In this document: positions 51,264 to 59,877 of the stretch, piece after piece
How the letters are laid out: every line of letters starts with the position of its first letter
Position numbering within the stretch: position 1 is the first letter of the stretch
From: Dyadobacter luticola
GTDB taxonomy: Bacteria; Bacteroidota; Bacteroidia; Cytophagales; Spirosomataceae
Direction: 5' to 3'
DNA length: 64,000 bases
Assembly: GCF_005860805.1 (NCBI RefSeq)
Contig: NZ_VCEJ01000002.1
Coordinates: forward strand, 1,720,375-1,784,374
Made by a program: the position numbers and the translations under genes
The notes under the pieces: model-generated
The model's input: the letters and a program-made list of their open reading frames with translations, nothing else
Database searches by the model: none
Told to the model about the DNA's origin: nothing

Positions 51264-53210
51264 ATGCGTACTTTATTTTCGGGCACAAAACCCACGCCCA
51301 AAACATCACCCCATGCCAGTTTTCTGGCGCGCCCCGTGCTGGTTGCGCTCTTCCTGGTCATCATTTCCACATTGACCCGGCTACTGCTTTTGTTCAAGAC
51401 AAGTATCGATATCGATTATAGTACGCGGAATGTGCTCGGGCTTTTCGGGATCGGGTTGTTTTATGATGTGATCAATGCCTTGTACTTCGTTTTTCCGCTG
51501 ATGCTGCTCGGCTGGCTGGTACCTGTCGGCTGGCAAAATAAGAAGGGTTTCAGGATCACGGCCAATGTGCTGGTTTTTATCATGGTTTTCCTCCTGCTGC
51601 TCAATGCAGTGTCCGAGTGGGTTTTTTGGGATGAATTCAGTTCGAGATTCAATTTCATCGCCGTCGACTACCTGATCTACACCCAGGAAGTGATCGGCAA
51701 CATCCGGCAATCTTATCCGGTCGGCATCATTATCAGCATACTACTGCTCCTTACTGCCATTTTCACCTTTCTCCTGGCGCGACTTGCAGAGCAATCGGCT
51801 TTCCGGTCTTTTCGGTTTGGTATGCGGTCGCTGGTGATGGTTGGTTATGTAGTGATTGTCGCGGTGACGGTTTTATTTGTCGATAATAAAGTCAGGCAGT
51901 TCAGCAGCAATGTGTATGTCAATGAGCTCGCGGGAAACGGGATGTATGAGCTGTTTTCTGCTTACCAGCATAATGAGCTGGACTATAATCAGTTTTATCT
52001 CAAATCCGACGATGGAAAAGTTTCAGCTGAAATCCGCACGCTGATCAAAACACCTGAAAGCCATTTTATCAATAACAAACCTTTTTCCATTGAAAGGAAC
52101 ATTGTAAACCCCGGCCCCGAGCAGCGCAGGAATATTGTGCTCATCAGCGTCGAAAGCCTCAGCGCCGATTTTCTGGGCGGCTTTGGAAATACGCAGGGCA
52201 TCACGCCATTCCTCGATTCGCTGGCCGGCAGCAGCCTTTTCTTCACCAATCTTTACGCCACGGGTACCCGCACCGTCCGCGGCCTGGAAGCCTTGTCCAT
52301 CTGCACCCCGCCTACGCCCGGCCAGTCCATTGTGCGGCGGCCGAAAAATGAAGGGCTTTTTTCACTGGGCAGTGTTTTAAAAGGTAAAGGTTACCAGACG
52401 CGCTTCATTTACGGCGGCTACGGTTATTTTGATAACATGGGTTATTTCTTCGGCCACAACGATTACAAAGTCGTCGACCGGACAGCGCTTTCCAAAAAGG
52501 AAATCGACTATGAAAACATCTGGGGCGTGGCGGATGAAAATCTTTTCCAGCTGGCAGACAAAGAAATCAGCGGTGCTGTGAAATCCGGAAAACCTGTTTT
52601 TGCGCACATTATGACGACTTCCAACCACCGGCCCTACACTTACCCCGAAGGCCGGATCGACATTCCGTCACATACCGGGCGGGAAGGTGCGGTGAAGTAT
52701 ACCGACTTTGCGATCGGCCAGTTTATCCGCCGGGCAAGAACGCGGCCGTGGTTTAAAAATACATTATTTGTGATCGTAGCCGATCATTGCGCGTCCAGCG
52801 CCGGGAAAACCGATCTGCCCGTCGACCGCTACAAAATTCCCCTCCTGATCTACGCCCCTGGTTTCGTCAAACCTGCTGTCATGCCGAGACTGATGAGCCA
52901 GATCGACCTCGGGCCGACGATCCTGGGCCTGCTCAATTTTTCCTACCGCAGCAAGTTTTTTGGCTACGATATTTTCAAGCTGGAACCCGGTCGCGAGCGT
53001 GCATTTGTGAGTACTTACCAAAGTTTGGGCTATATTAAAAACGATTCGCTGATCATTTTAAAACCACAAAAACTGGCGGCAACATTCCTTCCGGATTTCA
53101 AAAATGGCGCGGCGCGGCAGGCGCAGCAAAACAAACATCTGGTGGACGAAGCCGTGGCCTGGTACCAGTCGGCGAGTTTCCAGTTCAGGCAGGGAATGAT
53201 GAAAAAATAG
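51264..53210 (+). CDS. LTA-synthase-family phosphoglycerol/phosphoethanolamine transferase-like protein
   Basis: A 648-residue inner-membrane enzyme: five predicted N-terminal helices (about 25-230), then a periplasmic sulfatase-fold domain (about 290-640). NIVLISVESLSADFLGGFG carries the metal-binding Glu, GTRTVRGLEALSICTPPTPG the catalytic Thr, HIMTTSNHRPYTYP and VIVADHCASSAG the metal-binding His and Asp-His. LTA-synthase relatives in Gram-negative bacteria often modify periplasmic glucans or lipids with phosphoglycerol or phosphoethanolamine. Substrate here unknown. Divergent from the ABC/HlyD/TolC operon. Confidence 0.88.
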   Translation: MRTLFSGTKPTPKTSPHASFLARPVLVALFLVIISTLTRLLLLFKTSIDIDYSTRNVLGLFGIGLFYDVINALYFVFPLMLLGWLVPVGWQNKKGFRITANVLVFIMVFLLLLNAVSEWVFWDEFSSRFNFIAVDYLIYTQEVIGNIRQSYPVGIIISILLLLTAIFTFLLARLAEQSAFRSFRFGMRSLVMVGYVVIVAVTVLFVDNKVRQFSSNVYVNELAGNGMYELFSAYQHNELDYNQFYLKSDDGKVSAEIRTLIKTPESHFINNKPFSIERNIVNPGPEQRRNIVLISVESLSADFLGGFGNTQGITPFLDSLAGSSLFFTNLYATGTRTVRGLEALSICTPPTPGQSIVRRPKNEGLFSLGSVLKGKGYQTRFIYGGYGYFDNMGYFFGHNDYKVVDRTALSKKEIDYENIWGVADENLFQLADKEISGAVKSGKPVFAHIMTTSNHRPYTYPEGRIDIPSHTGREGAVKYTDFAIGQFIRRARTRPWFKNTLFVIVADHCASSAGKTDLPVDRYKIPLLIYAPGFVKPAVMPRLMSQIDLGPTILGLLNFSYRSKFFGYDIFKLEPGRERAFVSTYQSLGYIKNDSLIILKPQKLAATFLPDFKNGAARQAQQNKHLVDEAVAWYQSASFQFRQGMMKK

Positions 53211-53312
53211 GTTGCAGGGAACATTCGCGCCACAGTTAAATTATCGTTAACAACCTGCCTTGCGGGCAGCGATTTTGTAATTTGCTGTCAGAAATTTCAT
53301 AGCATTGCCCGC

Positions 53313-54230
53313 ATGAATACCCGGCTGCAAAGACTTCAGGAAAGAAAGCTCATCAAGGTTTCGATCGGCATCGGCTCGGTGCTCACGATCTGGGCCATCG
53401 TCGTCGGGATTGCGGGTGACTCGAAATCGATCATTTTCGATGCGCTTTTTTCCATGGTCGGCCTCAGCCTTTCCGGGGTTTCGCTGCTCGTCAACAACTT
53501 CATCCGGAAGCCCGACGACGATAACCTGCCTTTCGGGCGCTCTCAGTTTCAGCCTTTTGCGATCACATTACAATCTTCTGTCATCATTTTCCTCTGCCTC
53601 TATTCTTTGGCTACTTCCATCATGGATATGATCGGGGGCGGCAAGGCGGTGGAGCTGGACCTGGCATTCCCCTACCTTGTGGCGTCGATCCTGGTTTGTT
53701 TTGCGCTCTGGATTTTCTTTAAAAACAAAGCCGTTTCACTGCAATCGGAATACCTGCGGATCGAGTCGACCGAGTGGCAGCTCGACGCATTATTGAGCTT
53801 CGGCGTACTGGCCGTACTATCATTGGGTTACTTCCTGAAATCGACGCCGCTCGCCTACCTGATCCCCTATCTCGATCCCGCGATGGTTGCGGTTATTTCC
53901 GTGATTTTCCTACGGATCCCGGCACAAACTTTCCGGAAAAATGTGCGCGAGCTGCTGCAATTTGCGCCCGATGACGAGGTGGAAGATAACATTCATGAAG
54001 TTTCGGAGCAGATATGCCGTGACTATCATTTCCTGGATTCGTGGGTACGCGTAGCCAAAACCGGCAAAAGCTACACCATTGAAATTGACTTCTTACTCCC
54101 TAAAAACCTCTCGGATATGCCGGTTTCCAAAATGGACGAAATCCGCGAGCAACTCCACGACCAGATCAAAGGCGACTACGAAATGTGGCTGAACATTTCG
54201 TTTACGACCGAGCGGAAGTGGATGATTTAA
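53313..54230 (+). CDS. Cation diffusion facilitator family transporter
   Basis: A 305-residue inner-membrane protein: five to six helices (about 15-215) with SIIFDALFSMVGLSLSGVSLL (helix with metal-binding Asp) and DNLPFGRSQFQPF, the counterpart of the HG-x-x-R/E-x-E segment but without the usual His. The C-terminal cytoplasmic domain (DFLLPKNLSDMPVSKMDEIREQL) is the family's dimerisation fold. Members exchange Zn2+, Fe2+ or other divalent ions for protons. The changed motif makes the metal uncertain. Its TAA stop is in the same frame as the sigma-factor gene that follows. Confidence 0.82.
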   Translation: MNTRLQRLQERKLIKVSIGIGSVLTIWAIVVGIAGDSKSIIFDALFSMVGLSLSGVSLLVNNFIRKPDDDNLPFGRSQFQPFAITLQSSVIIFLCLYSLATSIMDMIGGGKAVELDLAFPYLVASILVCFALWIFFKNKAVSLQSEYLRIESTEWQLDALLSFGVLAVLSLGYFLKSTPLAYLIPYLDPAMVAVISVIFLRIPAQTFRKNVRELLQFAPDDEVEDNIHEVSEQICRDYHFLDSWVRVAKTGKSYTIEIDFLLPKNLSDMPVSKMDEIREQLHDQIKGDYEMWLNISFTTERKWMI

Positions 54231-54302
54231 TTTTTTGCCGGACGCAGGCAACCAATTGAATCATTTCGTTATTCTAACCAGGAGAAACATTCGCAAGCAA
54301 CT

Positions 54303-54860
54303 TTGGTCACTCTTTCGGTTATTCATCAGGCCCGGCAAAAAGACGTCTGTTCGCAGCGGGTTATCTTTGATGTTTACGGAAAAGTAGCACACCGGATCGC
54401 GAGGCGGTATTTGTCGGATAAGGCAAAAGTGGACGACGCAGTGGCAAATGCCATGTTTAAGGTATTGGTCAACATGAGCACCTGCCAGTTTGAAGCGGTC
54501 GCGGCGTTTGAAGGCTGGGTAAAAAGGATCGTCGTCAATGAATGTCTGGCAATCCTGAAAAAAGAAAAACCTTTCGAATCTTTCGATCAAGCGGACATTG
54601 AAACGGTTTACATCGACGAAACGATCATTGAAGACCTGACGGCCGAAAAGATCCTGGAAGTCATTTATAGTTTGCCGCCGGGCTACCGGGCCGTTTTCAA
54701 CCTCTACGAAATAGAGGGATACTCGCACGCCGAAATTGCAGAAATGCTGGGAATCAGTACCGGTACTTCTAAGTCGCAGCTGAGCAAAGCCAAGGCACTG
54801 CTGCAAAAGAAAATCATTGAATTAGACCCATCTTATGGAAAACGAAGATTTGTATTGTAA
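54303..54860 (+). CDS. ECF-type RNA polymerase sigma factor
   Basis: A 185-residue sigma factor: region 2 about 20-95 (VIFDVYGKVAHRIARRYLSDKAKVDDAVANAMFKVL, with the -10 recognition helix), linker, and region 4 about 115-170 (LPPGYRAVFNLYEIEGYSHAEIAEMLGISTGTSKSQLSKAK, the -35 helix). The frame has no ATG before region 2. The most likely start is the TTG at 54303; the frame is open back to the CDF stop at 54228-54230. Followed, with a 26-base overlap, by a single-pass membrane protein that is probably its anti-sigma factor. Confidence 0.88.
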   Translation: MVTLSVIHQARQKDVCSQRVIFDVYGKVAHRIARRYLSDKAKVDDAVANAMFKVLVNMSTCQFEAVAAFEGWVKRIVVNECLAILKKEKPFESFDQADIETVYIDETIIEDLTAEKILEVIYSLPPGYRAVFNLYEIEGYSHAEIAEMLGISTGTSKSQLSKAKALLQKKIIELDPSYGKRRFVL

Positions 54861-55446
54861 AATCAGGGAACTGCTCGACGCCCCTGACGAGCAGCAGGAT
54901 TGGAACCCTGAGAAAATCTGGGCGATGGTGGAAGCAAAAAATCAAAAACGTGTGACATTCAGCTGGACTTATTACGCCGCAGCCGCTGTGTTACTTTTCA
55001 CATTTGGGTATTTTGTTTTAAATAAAACGAATTCCTCCGGACAAATCGAAGCGAAAGAGCCAATCATAACACAGCCTGAAACCAGTCAAAAAACTGATAA
55101 AACGTTTATAGCCAAGCGTGATAGTGACATGCAAGTCAACATGAACAATCCCGAGGTTTTTACAGGAAAAAAATTAAAGAAAAAAAGCTGTCACAAAACA
55201 TATAAGCTCGCCTCTAACAAACATTTCAGGACACTAAAGAAAAGATCGGATTTAGCAGCTATGAATGTTGCTTTGTCTCAAAATGATCAGGACAGCCCTT
55301 CCTTATATCAAATGTACAAACAGGCGCAAAAAGAGCGCGAGCTGCGAAACCTAAGCGTAAAACTCGACGACAGCGAAGATTACAATCGCTTTTGGCTGGC
55401 TGTAAATCAACATTTGCTGGCCAATAAGTTTAGTGGTCGGAACTGA
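54835..55446 (+). CDS. Probable anti-sigma factor (single-pass membrane protein)
   Basis: A 203-residue protein: cytosolic N terminus (MENEDLYCKIRELLDAPDEQQDW), one hydrophobic helix (YYAAAAVLLFTFGYFVLN, about 44-61), then a Lys/Ser/Asn-rich periplasmic region without a known domain. It overlaps the sigma-factor gene by 26 bases, so the two are translationally coupled. Position and topology fit an anti-sigma factor; the N-terminal part lacks the usual zinc-binding His/Cys motif, so the binding mode would be different. Confidence 0.65.
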   Translation: MENEDLYCKIRELLDAPDEQQDWNPEKIWAMVEAKNQKRVTFSWTYYAAAAVLLFTFGYFVLNKTNSSGQIEAKEPIITQPETSQKTDKTFIAKRDSDMQVNMNNPEVFTGKKLKKKSCHKTYKLASNKHFRTLKKRSDLAAMNVALSQNDQDSPSLYQMYKQAQKERELRNLSVKLDDSEDYNRFWLAVNQHLLANKFSGRN

Positions 55447-55499
55447 TTAATTTCTAGTTCGCCGCACATTCCTTTTAATTACAAAACCCAAAATTGGAC

Positions 55500-56054
55500 A
55501 TGAAACATGTATTTCCATGCAGTATCCTTATTGCCTTCCTGATCATTTTGAAAGCCCAGGCGCAGGTGGCCGACAAGGCTGCTGCGATGAAAATCGGCTA
55601 TACCAGCTCGGATGTGGTGCTGGGCAGACTGCCGGAAAGCAAGGCCATGCAGAGCCAGCTGGAAACGACGCGGGTGCAACTGGAAAAGGCGATCGACGTA
55701 TCGATCAAGGAGTTTCAGGGTAAGGTGGATATTTATCAGAAAACAGGTGCGCAAATGACCGAGATTATTCGCGCCGATAAGGAAAAGGAGCTGGAAAATC
55801 TGCAAACGCGCATCCAGGACATGCGCGCCAAAGCTCAGGAATCGCTGCTGATCAAACAGGATCAGCTCATGCAGCCGATCATTCTCAAAGTAAATACGGC
55901 GATCCAGGAAGTCGGGAAAGAGAATGGATACACTTACATTTTCAACATGGACGGTGGCCAGGGAACCACGCCGTTTATTCTTTTCACGGCGACCAATGAG
56001 CACGATGTGACGAATCTGGTCTTAAAAAAGCTGGGGGTAGCGCCGAAGCCATAA
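55500..56054 (+). CDS. OmpH/Skp-family periplasmic chaperone
   Basis: A 184-residue protein from the ATG at 55500. Signal peptide MKHVFPCSILIAFLIILKAQA, then KIGYTSSDVVLGRLPESKAM, the start of the tentacle domain, and a long helical hairpin (QLETTRVQLEKAID to AKAQESLLIKQDQLMQPI) rich in Lys/Glu, ending in the beta core (AIQEVGKENGYTYIFNMDGG). Skp/OmpH trimers escort unfolded outer-membrane proteins across the periplasm. Its place behind an ECF sigma/anti-sigma pair fits an envelope-stress regulon. A terminator follows. Confidence 0.92.
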   Translation: MKHVFPCSILIAFLIILKAQAQVADKAAAMKIGYTSSDVVLGRLPESKAMQSQLETTRVQLEKAIDVSIKEFQGKVDIYQKTGAQMTEIIRADKEKELENLQTRIQDMRAKAQESLLIKQDQLMQPIILKVNTAIQEVGKENGYTYIFNMDGGQGTTPFILFTATNEHDVTNLVLKKLGVAPKP

Positions 56055-56055
56055 A

Positions 56056-56090
56056 AAAGCGGCCGGGCAAGTGCCTGGCCGCTTTAAGTC
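56056..56090. terminator. Terminator pointing both ways, stronger on the minus strand
   Basis: AAAGCGGCC (56056-56064) and GGCCGCTTT (56077-56085), with inner pairs in GGGCA/TGCCT. On the minus strand it is followed by TTTTTT, on the plus strand only by AAGTC. It therefore looks like the end of a minus-strand transcript, consistent with the small ORF at 56108-56209. Confidence 0.75.
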
Positions 56091-56107
56091 TATTTACTCA
56101 ACGTTAT

Positions 56108-56209
56108 TTAATTGTCTACCATTTGATGGGCAAGATAGATGTAGAATAGCAATCCTGCAAGTAGAATTATTTCTAATTCAACCCACCAAATATAAGGGAT
56201 AGCGATCAA
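56108..56209 (-). CDS. Putative 33-residue membrane protein
   Basis: On the minus strand from a TTG at 56209 to TAA at 56108-56110: a 33-residue peptide, MIAIPYIWWVELEIILLAG then LLFYIYLAHQMVDN, one hydrophobic helix with charged/polar ends. The frame extends about five codons upstream (RILYN) without ATG or stop. The clearly membrane-like composition, and a hairpin with a strong minus-strand T-run just downstream, support a real gene; the lack of an ATG argues against. Could be a small membrane regulator or toxin-like peptide. Not recognised. Confidence 0.45.
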   Translation of the reverse strand: MIAIPYIWWVELEIILLAGLLFYIYLAHQMVDN

Positions 56210-56302
56210 GATGTTATATAAGATTCTTTAATATTTTCTTTAAAAACGCGGGTAATTTGGACTGTGACTGGCTTTTGTTAAGTCAAGCAGATAAAAAAGT
56301 CC

Positions 56303-58684
56303 ATGAACATACTAGACTTCAAAATTGCACTCCGCGCTTTTCTCAAAGGCAAATGGTATAATCTCCTGAACATTGCCGGGCTGGCGCTGGGCCTGGCGAC
56401 ATTTATTTTTGTTTCATTGTACGTTGATAATGAGACAAGTTATGACCGGTGGAACCCCAATACGGACCGGGTTTTCCTGATCGAGCGGGAAATGCCCAAC
56501 GGACCTTCACCCTACACGCCGGGCAAGCTGGCGGCGGAAATTCAAAGACAGTGTCCCGAAGTGGAGGAAACCGGGCGGATGAATACGGCGCTTTTTCAGC
56601 TGCCCTTTTTTACAAAGTCGGGTAAGTTCCTGATCAAGAAGTGGGTCGGGGCGGATTATTCTATCGCACGGATTTTAGGTATTAAATCCAAAGATTTTAA
56701 TCTCAATCCTGCCAGCGAGGCACCGACAGTCTTGCTTTCGCCTCAGACGGCCAAAGTACTTTTTCCAGGCGAAGACAACATTCAGAAACAGACGGTAAAT
56801 ATGATGTCGCGGAGCGGCATGCCGATGGAAATTGCCGGCGTGGCGGATGAATTTCCTGGAAACACGAATATCAGTTTCGACTGCATTGGGTTCAGCCAGG
56901 ACATTACCGCAGGCAAAGACCAGAGTTATGCCAACCAGATTTACCAAACTTATATCCTGGTACGGCCCGGTTCCGACATTGGTCGGCTTTCCAAAAAGAT
57001 TGACAAGATTTACAAAGAAGCCGCCCTGGCCGACAGCAGTCTCGTCACAAAGGAATCGCTGGCCATATCTTCGGCTCCGGCGATTTATCTGGATCCGCTC
57101 AAAAATTTGCATCTCAAACCACATTATGCCTCGCACGTCAATGATCAGATCGTGAATGGTTTGGTGATTTTGGCACTGATTATTCTGGTCGTGACCGGCG
57201 TTAATTTTACCAATCTTTATGCGTCGCAAGCCAGCCGGCGCGCAAAAGAAGTGGGCATTAAAAAAGTGAGCGGGATCAACCAGCGGCAGATTATTTTTCA
57301 ATTTCTGACTGAAATCCTGTTTCAATGTCTGATCGCGCTGGTAATTGCTTTCGGTTTAGCATTGATCGGGCTGCCGTATTTCAGCCGGTTGCTGGGCGTG
57401 GATTTGTCGGTTTCTCATATCAATGTTGAGATCATTGTCCAGCTGATTGCCGCTTTACTGGCGCTGACGCTGCTGGCGGGCGTATATCCGGCACTGGTGA
57501 TGGCTGGTTTCAGGCCCGCGGAAGTTTTGCGCGGCAATCCGCTCGGAAAAGGTGGCAAGCTTTCCTGGGCGAGAGGCCTGGTTCCCGTCCTGCAATTCAC
57601 TTTTGCCATCGGTTTTGTGATCACTCTAATCATTGTCAACCAGCAGGTTAGCTTCATGAAATCCGAAAATCCGGGCTTTGAGGCGAAGCAGGTACTGTAT
57701 ATCGACAACATGGGGATTTACAATGATCCTTTGAAATTTGAACCGGTCAGCGCGCGTATTCACGCAATTCCCGGCGTGAGGAATGTGTCCGTCGCTTCGA
57801 ATGTGCCGGGCGGGATTTTGCCTGCGTCTTACGAATATGTTGTTCAGAATAAAGCCTTTGCCATGCAGACGATCGCCGTCGGCTACCAATATTTCGAAAC
57901 ATTAAACATGGGTTTGAAAGCAGGGCAGACTTTTTCTTCAACGTTCGCGGCTGATTCAACGCAAGCCGTGATCAACGAAACTGCGGCAAAATCTTTGGGC
58001 CTGGCAAAACCGATCGGCAGCATTATTCAGGGCCGCGGCGGTAATTATGAAGTGATAGGCGTGGTCAAAGATGTGAAAACCGGCGGTTTCGAGCAGTACA
58101 TTCAGCCGACCATTTACCTCATGCACGATCCCCTCGGACTGCCCAAAACCCAGATCCTGATCAGCGCAGAAAGTAAGGCTATACCTGCTCTGCTCACAAC
58201 ATTAGGCAAAAATTGGAGCAGCATCAACAAGCTCGACGGCGATAATTTCAACTACCATTTCCTGGACGAACTCTACGGAAAACTGTTCACCAAGCAGGAG
58301 CAGCTACAATCCGTCCTTACCTATTTTTCAGCATTAGCCATTTTCATCGCCTCTCTCGGCTTTTTTGCCTCGGCTGCACAAGCGATTCATGCAAGAATGA
58401 AAGAGATCGCACTCAGAAAAATTTTCGGCGCGAAAGGTCAGCAGCTTATGCTCACATTGGGCAAACCTTTTTTCTACATTATGCTGATCGCCAACCTGAT
58501 AGCCTGGCCCGCAGCATTTATGACCGCCTCGAAATGGCTGGAAAATTTCGCCTACCGGATCGACATTTCCGCGACGCCTTTCATCCTGGCCGCCTGCATG
58601 TCAGTAGCCATCGTCAGCATCACCGTTTGTCTGCAAATCCTCCGGGCTGTCAGTTTCAATCCGGCGACAAAGTTGAAAACGTAA
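56303..58684 (+). CDS. MacB/FtsX-type ABC permease
   Basis: A 793-residue inner-membrane protein with the classic layout: N-terminal helix (KWYNLLNIAGLALGLATFIFVSLY), MacB-like periplasmic domain about 45-260, three FtsX helices about 285-420 (LVILALIILVVTGVNFTNLY), a fourth near 425-445, a second periplasmic domain, and a C-terminal helix set with EIALRKIFGAKGQQLMLTL. Normally paired with an ABC ATPase and often involved in antimicrobial-peptide export or signalling; no ATPase gene is adjacent, so the pair may be split. Confidence 0.9.
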   Translation: MNILDFKIALRAFLKGKWYNLLNIAGLALGLATFIFVSLYVDNETSYDRWNPNTDRVFLIEREMPNGPSPYTPGKLAAEIQRQCPEVEETGRMNTALFQLPFFTKSGKFLIKKWVGADYSIARILGIKSKDFNLNPASEAPTVLLSPQTAKVLFPGEDNIQKQTVNMMSRSGMPMEIAGVADEFPGNTNISFDCIGFSQDITAGKDQSYANQIYQTYILVRPGSDIGRLSKKIDKIYKEAALADSSLVTKESLAISSAPAIYLDPLKNLHLKPHYASHVNDQIVNGLVILALIILVVTGVNFTNLYASQASRRAKEVGIKKVSGINQRQIIFQFLTEILFQCLIALVIAFGLALIGLPYFSRLLGVDLSVSHINVEIIVQLIAALLALTLLAGVYPALVMAGFRPAEVLRGNPLGKGGKLSWARGLVPVLQFTFAIGFVITLIIVNQQVSFMKSENPGFEAKQVLYIDNMGIYNDPLKFEPVSARIHAIPGVRNVSVASNVPGGILPASYEYVVQNKAFAMQTIAVGYQYFETLNMGLKAGQTFSSTFAADSTQAVINETAAKSLGLAKPIGSIIQGRGGNYEVIGVVKDVKTGGFEQYIQPTIYLMHDPLGLPKTQILISAESKAIPALLTTLGKNWSSINKLDGDNFNYHFLDELYGKLFTKQEQLQSVLTYFSALAIFIASLGFFASAAQAIHARMKEIALRKIFGAKGQQLMLTLGKPFFYIMLIANLIAWPAAFMTASKWLENFAYRIDISATPFILAACMSVAIVSITVCLQILRAVSFNPATKLKT

Positions 58685-58687
58685 CAT

Positions 58688-59131
58688 TTATTCCTCAATC
58701 TCCGCCCCGCCCTGCGCTTTCAGCCGGGCCAGCCCGTCTTTCATTCCCTGGATCTGCTCGGGTGTATGTCCTTGCCAGACCGTCACCTCGCCGACAACCT
58801 TAAAAGGCTCCGTCGAGCGGTATGATTTGGTGGGATTGCCGGGAAATTTTTTGTTGGTCACATTCGGATCGTCTTCGAGTGGGCCGGTGGCTTCCACAAG
58901 ATAAATTCTTTCCTTCCCCTCGCCCATCGCCAGCTCGGCGCCCCAAACTGCTGCGTTCAGCGTCGCAGTGAGGTAAATGTGTTTTAATTTTCTTTCAATA
59001 AAATTGGAATTATACCCTACCGTAATCAAATCCCCGATTTTCAAATCGGCCTTCGTGCCATGAAAAAAAGTTTGTGTAAAAGGATTTTGAATAGGTACCT
59101 GAGGTTGCTGCACAGTTTCACTCGCGTCCAT
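58688..59131 (-). CDS. arr: Rifampin ADP-ribosyltransferase
   Basis: A 147-residue cytosolic enzyme that inactivates rifamycins by ADP-ribosylation of the 23-OH with NAD. Highly specific motifs: QTFFHGTKADLKIGDLI (His of the active site), YNSNFIERKLKHIYLTA, AAVWGAELAMGEG and LEDDPNVTNKKFPGNPTKSY with the catalytic Asp, then KVVGEVTVWQGHTPEQ. All fit Arr with normal length. Chromosomal Arr genes are common in environmental bacteria. No mobile element is near. It starts 4 bases after the permease stop on the opposite strand. Confidence 0.93.
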   Translation of the reverse strand: MDASETVQQPQVPIQNPFTQTFFHGTKADLKIGDLITVGYNSNFIERKLKHIYLTATLNAAVWGAELAMGEGKERIYLVEATGPLEDDPNVTNKKFPGNPTKSYRSTEPFKVVGEVTVWQGHTPEQIQGMKDGLARLKAQGGAEIEE

Positions 59132-59192
59132 TTTCTTATAGCTTTTGGTGGATGGTTTTGGAAAAGTACACTTCTGTCACGGCAATTGCTAC

Positions 59193-59825
59193 TCAAACCA
59201 GCCGCTCCCGGATCGCCAGACTCACGGCCTCCGTCGCGCTGTTGACATATAGCTTGTCATAAATGTTCCGGATGTGGTTGTTGACGGTGTTGTAGGAAAT
59301 GTTGCATTCGAAGGCGATGAGCTTGTAGCTGTAACCTTTTACGAGCAAGCTCAGGATCTGCTTTTCGCGGTCGGTGAGGTGGTAGTCTTTTTTGGCCTGC
59401 GGCTCGGCGGCGAAATAGCGCAGGACTTTGGAGGCAATGCTGCCGGTCATAGGCGCGCCGCCTTCAAGGGCTTCGGTCAGACTTTCCAGGAAACGCTCAG
59501 GGCTGGTTTTTTTGAGCAGGTAACCATTGGCCCCGGCCCGCAGGCTGTCAAAAATGCGTTCGTCTTCTTCAAAATTGGTTTGGATCAGCACCGGCAGGGC
59601 GCCGAAATGCTTGCGGATCAGCCGGGTGGCTTCGATGCCGTCGATGCCGGGCATATCAATGTCCATCAGCACCAGGTCGGGTTTTGAGTCGGTAATGTCG
59701 GCGACCAGGTTAGCGGCATTATAGAAAGTGCCGCCGCAGGTGAAAAGCGGGGAAAGGTTCAGGAGCATGGCCACACTGTTGAGCCGCTCCTGATTATCGT
59801 CAAAAATAATAATCCTGGAAACCAT
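59193..59825 (-). CDS. NarL/LuxR-family response regulator
   Basis: A 210-residue regulator: FDDNQERL acidic pocket, D55 in DLVLMDIDMPGIDGIEA, Thr in VLIQTNFEE, and Lys in GYLLKKTSPE, so the receiver is complete. The C-terminal HTH (about 145-205) is LTDREKQILSLLVKGYSYKLIAFEC and TVNNHIRNIYDKL. It follows the HisKA_3 kinase gene by 52 bases on the same strand, a classic pair, so D55 is probably phosphorylated by that kinase. An exact -7 box CAAAATTA (minus TAATTTTG) lies only four bases before the start, too close to be used conventionally. Confidence 0.92.
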   Translation of the reverse strand: MVSRIIIFDDNQERLNSVAMLLNLSPLFTCGGTFYNAANLVADITDSKPDLVLMDIDMPGIDGIEATRLIRKHFGALPVLIQTNFEEDERIFDSLRAGANGYLLKKTSPERFLESLTEALEGGAPMTGSIASKVLRYFAAEPQAKKDYHLTDREKQILSLLVKGYSYKLIAFECNISYNTVNNHIRNIYDKLYVNSATEAVSLAIRERLV

Positions 59826-59877
59826 GCTGCAAAATTAGCAACTCCTGATAAGAATTACATAGCAAATATTTGCCATA

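Noticed and set aside
59830-59837. Exact -7 box before the NarL-type gene at 59825
   Set aside because: It lies only four bases before the start codon, and the gene probably shares a transcript with the upstream kinase.
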